NCBI GenBank assembly: GCA_902728285.1
Contig: CACVBU010001154.1
Location: forward strand, 1,664,257 to 1,728,256
DNA length: 64,000 nucleotides
Direction: 5' to 3'
Source: Clytia hemisphaerica
Lineage: Eukaryota > Cnidaria > Hydrozoa > Leptothecata > Clytiidae
In this document: one piece after another, positions 58,101 through 64,000 of the stretch
How positions within the stretch are numbered: the stretch's first letter is position 1
Layout: the number at the start of each line of letters is the position of its first letter
The notes under the pieces: model-generated
What the model was told of the DNA's origin: nothing
The model's input: the letters and a program-made list of their open reading frames with translations, nothing else
The model's database searches: none
Position numbers and translations under genes: made by a program

Positions 58101-59369
58101 TTGTCAGCATATTGGTCTTGGGGCGCAGTTAGATTTTCATTTAATAATGCTATATTGTACACAAAAAACTTGTAAATTAGCTAGATTGCAAAGAAGTTAC
58201 CAATGAACTGTATTGCGAGCGAAGCGAGCGAAAAAAATTGCAAGAAAGGAACAAGAATACTCCCCCCTCAAGTAGCAAGGGCTTCCATTTGACCCTTGAG
58301 ACCAAGTCCCCCCTTATTTCTCACTTTTTAACATTTTTGCCCCTTGTGTTTTTCTCTAAATTTTAAATCACCCCTTATTTTAAGGGGGGGGGCTGAAACC
58401 ATGTCATCTAATTTCGACACCTTTCTTTGGGTTGAGAATAATAAGAAGGTCGGATAATCAATAGACAAAAACAGATTTTTTCCTCACTGACCACTAAGCA
58501 AAGGAATATATTTTTCATCAGCAATTCAAACTTTTATATTATTTCCAGCTCAAAAAAAGGGTGTCGAAATTAGACAAGGGATGTCAATATTAGACCAACT
58601 TAGGGTACTTCATGTATACCAAGTTAAAAAGAACTCCAATCTGCTCTGTTCAGAGATAGCAGATTTAGTTTAGTCCAGAGTTTTATTTAAGGTCAGTGAC
58701 ACAACTGCATATTAAATGACATACCAGGCATCCACTTGAAAACTTTCATTGTACAAGTTGGTGGGCCTACGTGAACCCATTTTTTCTCCCTATAAAAAAG
58801 ATAGATGGATCAAATATTTAAGCTGAGAAATTGGAAAGGGAAAAAGGTATATATAAAACCAACATCTAAAAGAGATAATTTTGTTTTTTCAATTTCAAAA
58901 AAGTGCCATCTTTACAGATCTTTAAGATGTAACAAATACAGTAGAAAAAACTGAAAAGAAGCCAGAAATCACATGAAATTGAATTTAAACCGACAATAAG
59001 TCTAATTTGCAAGGAAATAAAAATTTAAGAAGTTTAAGAAGTTCAGGGAATCCTTACAGAAGATGATCATCAAATAAAAAACAAATTTAGATTGATTGGT
59101 TCAATTTTATGTGCTAACTTTCTACTCTCGGGTACCTAATAGCCGGGGGGGGGACATTTTTATTCCAACCCCCCGCTTATTCCAAACCCCCCGGCTATTA
59201 GGTACCCGAGAGTATATTATCAAATTGTTGACCTAATTTTACAAGACTGGATCTAATTAACATACCATTTGCGAACTTTTTCTATAGTCATCATAACACG
59301 TTTGATTTCATCTTTGGCACGACTTCTGGTTTCTAATCGAAACGATGAGCGTGAAGATTTGGCTGACAT
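52159..59369 (-). CDS. BCL7-like protein, SWI/SNF (BAF) complex subunit (3' end not found)
   Basis: Seven minus-strand exons with matching phases: 59266-59369, 58725-58789, 56960-57031, 55978-56127, 55181-55271, 52663-52777, 52159-52242. Exon 5 has a weaker donor (GTTAGA). The N-terminus ETRSRAKDEIKRVM, IEKVRKWEKKWV and KVFKWMPV is the diagnostic conserved block of BCL7 proteins, spanning exons 1-3. The rest (~180 residues) is low complexity and rich in Ser, Asp and Glu, as in vertebrate BCL7A/B/C, e.g. KNKGQAISPDKSKKK and FPSPAPPSDDSQG. The product should be a nuclear chromatin-remodelling subunit. About 230 residues are recovered, near full family length, but no stop is reached after DENSK; the last exon must lie left of 52159 and was not recognised. 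An intact receptor gene lies in intron 5 and several MITEs lie in other introns. Confidence 0.87.
53178..54080 (-). CDS. Intact rhodopsin-like seven-helix receptor, single exon
   Basis: 300 residues without introns. TM1 (HLFVLLFIFISNILLIFG with the class-A Asn), TM2 (FLSCVDICTGLF with the conserved Asp), TM3 ending SLRFLVVRYPFKR (variant of DRY), TM4 (AIMNFWLNFFFF), TM5 (VMILLIIINLVSYMTLRAR), TM6 (RAVKTLIYITLAYILCNIG), TM7 (FYFTALANSGINAILYTFR, a variant NPxxY) and a short basic tail KTFYKKK. The very short outside N-terminus fits class A. It should signal through G proteins from the plasma membrane; the ligand cannot be told. Its neighbours at 49318 and 41514 are broken paralogues. It lies within intron 5 of the BCL7-like gene on the same strand. 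The start is the first Met, right before TM1. Confidence 0.86.
   Translation of the reverse strand: MADNTYIIHLFVLLFIFISNILLIFGIRKTNKGQRIMSTSKKLFIFLSCVDICTGLFGFATSFSILVFNVKERSTLERILYGFAQAFHIFGFMVFLLICSLRFLVVRYPFKRISTCNILCSLAVGLVIAIMNFWLNFFFFKYNWIKKYVTLFLWVPLYIGVMILLIIINLVSYMTLRARQCRDQNKSKTQAQEFHHNQNSVTITIKDGKSQENKTRAVKTLIYITLAYILCNIGMSILSIVHLINVEDEHHFANYGSMVRLSGVFYFTALANSGINAILYTFRTKELKTFYKKKVSSLLS
54598..55052. repeat. Snapback element with ~105-bp arms in BCL7-like intron 5
   Basis: The left arm contains AGATCTAGCTGAAACTTTCT, CTATAGGATGCTTATACCTC and CCCACTGGTGGAACATCCAT; the right arm is an almost perfect reverse complement. Between the arms are about 220 bases without an ORF. Confidence 0.85.
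57119..58618. repeat. MITE split by a second, 1.26-kb inverted-repeat element (BCL7-like intron 2)
   Basis: The outer MITE (family of 47745) has its left end at 57119 (GTAAGTTGGTCTAG) and its remainder at 58403-58618 (TCTAATTTCGACACC ... ATTAGACCAACTTAGGGTAC). The insert 57137-58400 begins GGTTTCATCC and ends GGCTGAAACC; next to both ends are AATCACCCCTTA(T) phrases, inverted. Inside the insert are two copies of TGAAATGTGATTGGAGC (57610 and 57714) and two of GCGAGCGAAGCG. No coding capacity. Confidence 0.75.
59119..59216. repeat. Short palindrome, C/G-rich (BCL7-like intron 1)
   Basis: ACTCTCGGGTACCTAATAGC with a G run is followed by the exact inverse GCTATTAGGTACCCGAGAGT. About 27 paired bases per arm. 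A miniature element or hairpin. Confidence 0.8.
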
Positions 59370-60328
59370 TTTAATTTTTTTTTTCACTTTTTTTAATTGG
59401 AAAAATAGAGTGTTTTTAAAAATCTAGTGATGGATTTGACTTCACTAACTCTTGAATTTAGAAATTCTAACTAAACAGAATACATCACTAGAACCTGCTA
59501 GAACTAGAACTATCCATTTCCAAAACATGATCAATTAATGAGTGTATCTTTTGTATTCTGACGCTATAGGCTGGGTGGGTTACATCGAGTGACGCTAAGA
59601 AAATCTACCAGAGATAAATATTTTCATAGCCCAAGAAATGTTCAAATTTTGTATATAAAAGCTCAAATACTGATACTTGACTTTGTACTGCATATATGGT
59701 GATGCACCCGCTCACTCCAATCAAACCCATGTAACTCTAAAAATATCAAACCAAGTTTAATAAAAGGCTTCATTCTCACAAGAAAAACAAGGCATCATTT
59801 AATTTCTAAATATTCTAGTTTTTAGGCAATTAATTTATTATTTTCCGGAGGATGGAAAAAAAAATGAAAATAAAATTGATGTTTTAATTTTTTCAAATTT
59901 TCTTTTTTAAAATCTGAAATCAGAGGAAATAATAAAATGAAATCTTTTGGAATTTAAAGACAAAAGAATATTAAGTGCGAGCTTACAGGTATATGTTTGT
60001 AGGTATATGTTGTAGAGTCAATGGATAAAAAACACTAAAATAAAGCGAAGCATAAAATGTACACATAAAGACTGACATTTTGTATTATGTAAGACTGACA
60101 TAGGTTCCCACTTAGGGCTCAGGATGTAAAAGCTCAATTGCTCCATTAAGGCTTGGAATAAAGCCTAGAAACCATCAAACCCCTCCAAAATAGAAGTATT
60201 CAATGAAAGAAAGTGGAAGTGCTAAAAAAGTAATTCTCATCGGAACTTTAAATTCTGAAAAATGTTAATAAATACACTAAAATCTCAATGTTTCAACCAC
60301 GATTGTCTGAGAAACTCAATTATGCTCA
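59370..60328. other. Upstream region of the BCL7-like gene, no further gene seen
   Basis: Should hold the promoter and 5' UTR of the BCL7-like gene, but no motif can be assigned with confidence. AT-rich, no ORF of note. Confidence 0.4.
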
Positions 60329-60713
60329 ATACACCGTTTAACAGTGTCGACTGCGCACGCGTATGAACAATTTTCCATTGTTTTGATTTTGGCAACCACT
60401 GGAAACTTCACTCTCCCCCGTAGAAAATGGTAGGTAAACATCCAGTTCTCTTAAGAAAACCCAGCAGAGAAATGGTAGGTAAAGAACTCCTTTTAATCAT
60501 AACTTCTTTTCCTCTAGATGAATTTTTGTGAAATTTTCAGGAGAGATACATAAAATTGTTATTAATATCATGTTGAAATATCTAAAACATTTTCTTTAAA
60601 GAAAAGAAAAAAATGGCAATGTTTACATTTCTCTAACCTTCCACAGTACTAAAGTGAGCATTTTTACCTACCGCCTCTACGGTGGAGATGGCTAGACTGT
60701 TAAACGGTGTATT
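60329..60713. repeat. MITE 'AATACACCGTTTAACAGT'
   Basis: Left end AATACACCGTTTAACAGT, right end ACTGTTAAACGGTGTATT; CCGTAGA-GGTAGGTAAA motifs inverted further in. 385 bases, non-coding. Confidence 0.85.
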
Positions 60714-61215
60714 CTGCTCTGCGGGAAGTCTAAATTTAGCTTTGAAGAGAATTTTCTAGTCCAAATCCCCTTTTCATGAATTTTAGAGCCCAAAACTTGA
60801 AAAAAAGCAATTAGTTTTTGCATTTACATACGTAACTAAATTAGAACTTCAAAAAGTGCAGAAAAGTGAAATATTCAAAAAAAATGATTTTGACCAAGTG
60901 AAAATGCTTCTAATAAATGGTCCAAATTTCATTGAAATGTACATTTAAAGGGTTTTCTTGTAATTTTAGACAACCCGCTGAGCAAAAATTGGGATTCTTC
61001 AATCTTTCAGACAATCATCATGGACAAAACATTTGAGGCAAAGGGGATTTCCCTGTAAAATATTAAACACCACAAATGATTTTAAACGCATTAAAAACTA
61101 CAGTTGGAAAGTAGAGTTCTAACTCTGAGTTTTAACATGAGACTTTTTAAGGGTTAGAACCTTTAGGATTTAAAAGTTCAAATTTGCTCCAATGGGCTAT
61201 TCCAAAAAATAATTG
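60714..61215. other. Non-coding stretch
   Basis: Nothing recognised on either strand. Confidence 0.45.
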
Positions 61216-61695
61216 TACATGCAGTCAGGAGTAACCCCTAGATAAGAATACACTTTTGAATTTCAAAAATACTCCTATCTAAGATATAAGTACTTATCTA
61301 GGTATGAAATTTGTTCCTAGGCTAGAACAGATTTTTTAAAGTCAAACTGCCAACCATTGCAGCCTTGTCGCATCTTCTAGCTATGACCATAAAACCAAGA
61401 AAATCAAAATTGATGTATAAAGAAATTTGGACAACTTCATGGGCGGGTGGTTAAGATATGATAAGAAATGTTCCGCCCTGAAAATACTCCTAGATAAGAA
61501 TAAAAAATTTGCGAATTAGGCTGTGCAACCTTCTGAAATTTTATTATTTTTACTACTACAGTAAATCGTGATAACTTTATTTGTTCTAACCTAAGAACAA
61601 ATTTTACTGTCAGTTATTTGATGGCTATGCAAGTTTCCCTCCACTAATGCAAGTTACCCGACTTCAGGGTAGGCGATTACTCCTGACTGACAGGG
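61216..61695. repeat. Element with CAGTCAGGAGTAA ends
   Basis: Left CAGTCAGGAGTAACCCC (61220) and right GATTACTCCTGACTGACAGG (61674-61693) are inverted. The right part includes a fragment of the 47407 MITE family (61617-61675). The interior repeats CCTAGATAAGAATA motifs. Confidence 0.65.
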
Positions 61696-62464
61696 GTACT
61701 GACAAACTTTTTTCACTAACCCCCCTGGAAATTTTGGATAACAAAATACCGTCAACTGCTCTAACTTGGGACGATTGGTCCAAACATGGGACTGTTGATA
61801 TCTGGCCTGTATTTTCACTTTTTTTATTCACTAAATCTCTTTGACAAATTTGTTTGGATAACTCCATCAAGTTTATCAATCATACTTTCTGTCATAACAT
61901 TGTCACGGTAACTTTCACTGATAGCGCGCCCTTTTAAACTTTTTTGTTTTCATTCAAAATGACCGGACAGATGTCAGACAGACATTTTGTCTCGATAACC
62001 TCATACCTACGGAACTTATCCTTAGAGGCAATCAAGCTAGAACAATAGAAAAAATATTTATTTGGCTCTGTAGAAAAATAGCAAAATAGAAACTCGCTTA
62101 TATTCACAAAACTGATTCTTTACCCCAAAACGAAACTTTTCTATTTTGTAAATCTTTCTTCCATTTTCCCGTACGTAAAATATAGAGTACTTTCGTTTTT
62201 CCCCCAAAATTGCAAGGGAAAAATGTTAAGACCGCCTGTTGTCCCTCGCGGATTTTCCTAGCGTAATTTATTTGTGTGATTTCATAATGTTATTGTTCTC
62301 TTCTCAGATTATTACTGACGGCACTTCAATCGCTTACGGGATTGGACAATGGTTGACAATAGTGACGTGACGTATACAACAATTAGATATGACGTGACAA
62401 ATGAAAGTGGCTTGATAACACTCTTGATTTCTTTATTTTTCTAATATATTTTGTTTTTTCGTTT
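61696..62464. other. Non-coding stretch
   Basis: No exon or repeat recognised. A short open frame at 61647-61844 overlaps the repeat end and is not supported. Confidence 0.4.
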
Positions 62465-63025
62465 AACCCTATTCAACCTAGGCTTTTAGGGGCAGTTCAG
62501 AACTAGGGGGGGAGGCTTTTCCTTTTACCACCCCTTAACTTTTGATCTAGTGGGTCTTTTTTAATGAAATTTGGCACACAAGATCCTTGTCACGTAAGGT
62601 AACTTTTCAAAAAAATTTTCTGATGACGTCACTCACCATGCCCAAAGTGAGCAAAAACCGAAAATTTCCTTTGTTCTTATAAATAGCTATTGTATTCTAA
62701 CAAAAGTTTTAGGAAAAAGTTGCCTGATTTTAAAATGCTTATTTTATCCTAAATATTCAATAAATTACGGTTTAAACGATATATTTGACATTAAAAATCA
62801 ATTTGTATTGGAAAAGTGTCAATTTTTGTGACACCTTACTGTCAGAAATGTCATCATACTTAAGGTGTGAAAATTTTTAGGTGTCAAATCTTTTTTTATT
62901 TTGACGCTAAATAAAAGTTAGGAATTTACAGAAAATTTCACGGCGAAAGCTCTATTATTTCAGAGCTATTACCAATAGTTTGACCTCCGAACAGAAAGAG
63001 CCCCCCCTAGGCCAAATAAGGGTTA
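62465..63025. repeat. Complete copy of the 'AACCCTATT...AATAAGGGTT' element
   Basis: Starts AACCCTATTCAACCTAGGC and ends GGCCAAATAAGGGTT, imperfect inverted ends. The left half equals 18424-18690 and the right half equals 22102-22233. About 560 bases, no ORF. Confidence 0.78.
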
Positions 63026-63675
63026 AGAAGAATGATTATGGTAAAAAATAAGGTTTTATACTATTATTTTAAAATTTGATATTTTATATGCCTATTTCAA
63101 AGAAAAATTTGTATTGGGCGGAAAGAATAAAAGCGCCTTTGCTTTGATCACCCGACCGCCAAAATACTTGTAATCATTTGGAATCTCTCTACTCACTAAG
63201 CCTTATATACCTTTTAAGATGTTTTTATATTTATTTTTAGTAAATAAATCTTGTTTTTATATGCAATTTTTAATTTTAAGTTTATTTTTAAGACAGATAC
63301 ATATATTTTTTATCACTATTTATTTACCTTATTCTTTTCTAGATAATATTTTGCAAGAATAGGTTTTGTAATTAACCTCCTGTAAATTATCGAATAGTAA
63401 TAGAAATGCCGGGATTCTCGGACTTCTTTTAAGACGGGGGTTAGACATAAAAACAAAGGACTAAGTAGATTTGACTTTTTCAAACTTAAAATACAATGTA
63501 AAATATTTTTGTGATCAAAATTATATCTAACAAATATATTGAAAAGTAATAATTTGTTATAAGCAAAGATAACTTGTGCGGAAAAGAAAGTCTTCATTCA
63601 TTGACCCCCGGATTTTTCATTGCATAGTTTCTACAGGAAATCGAAACTACTGTCAACTGCTCCAACTAGGACCCT

Positions 63676-64000
63676 GCCGACGCACCGGACTTAACGAACA
63701 CCGGACATGCGAAAATCCGGTGTAAAAGAGAATTTTTTTTACCACCGGACAATTTCTACACCGGACTTAAGGAAGTCGGATGTCCGGTGTCGGAGAAGGA
63801 AATTTTTTTCTCCACCGGACAATCAAAACACCGGACATGACCAGTCCGGTGCGTCCGGTGTTTCTTAATTTTTTGTTTCATAAATGTCCGGCGTCCAAAA
63901 TTCCCTGTATGCAACACCGGACTGACACTGGACTTATTACGTCCGGTGTAGCGAAAGGATACTTTTTGCCACCGGACAAATACACCGGACAGTCCGGTGC
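63676..64000. repeat. CACCGGAC/GTCCGGTG inverted-array repeat, cut by window end
   Basis: More than a dozen CACCGGA or TCCGGTG motifs in alternating orientation, spaced 15-40 bases, from 63679 to the last base. The array can form many nested hairpins. It looks like one arm of another foldback-type element whose remainder lies outside the window. Confidence 0.75.

Noticed and set aside
63316-63597. 93-residue minus-strand frame
   Set aside because: AT-rich composition, no motif, no neighbouring exon.

Overview
The window is nuclear DNA from an invertebrate animal, most likely a cnidarian. This is inferred from content: AT-rich sequence, multi-exon genes with GT-AG introns, a hydra/jellyfish-style astacin protease with TSP1 and MAM modules, lineage-specific rhodopsin-like receptors, a BCL7 homologue, a non-LTR retrotransposon and very many short inverted-repeat (MITE-like) elements. 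No species can be named. There are no bacterial operons, tRNA or rRNA genes, or CRISPR arrays.

Left part (1-19 kb): about 5.8 kb of repeat-rich DNA precedes a two-exon gene (5867-9709, +) for a protein joining a PD-(D/E)XK nuclease-like region to a UvrD/SF1-type helicase. Its 3' continuation (9710-10589) is broken by stops and frame changes. Beyond it, 10.6-19 kb is non-coding and packed with inverted-repeat elements. One is a 1.14-kb foldback element whose long arms are arrays of a short GTGGGT-containing unit, bounded by a 9-bp target duplication.

Middle (19-26.5 kb): a second foldback element (19593-22016) has arms built from a ~46-bp minisatellite and an 11-bp target duplication. It carries the 3' end of a jockey/CR1-like LINE in its core. 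Next comes an almost full-length RTE-like retrotransposon (about 23130-26440, minus) whose single ORF is split by one frameshift inside the RT domain.

26.8-39 kb: a complete 13-exon astacin gene (26851-38973, +). All 13 exons join in phase to a 732-residue secreted protein: signal peptide, FEGD propeptide, astacin catalytic domain, TSP1, MAM, Thr-rich linker and a Cys-containing C-terminal domain. Its introns carry many MITEs.

39-64 kb: the minus strand holds three related seven-helix receptor loci: TM6-TM7 only (41514-41876), TM1-TM5 only (49318-50209) and one intact copy (53178-54080). Between the two partial receptors lies an eight-exon MULE-transposase-derived gene (42782-46267, minus) and an exact 333-bp tandem duplication, so the partial receptors may be one gene torn apart or nested. 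The intact receptor sits in an intron of a seven-exon BCL7-like gene (52159-59369, minus), a SWI/SNF (BAF) subunit homologue whose first exons were found by reading splice sites. The last 4.5 kb is repeats, ending in a CACCGG-rich repeat cut by the window edge.

The MULE transposase exons, the foldback elements with 9-11 bp target duplications and the receptor disruption fit a genome reshaped by Mutator-type elements; that link is inference.
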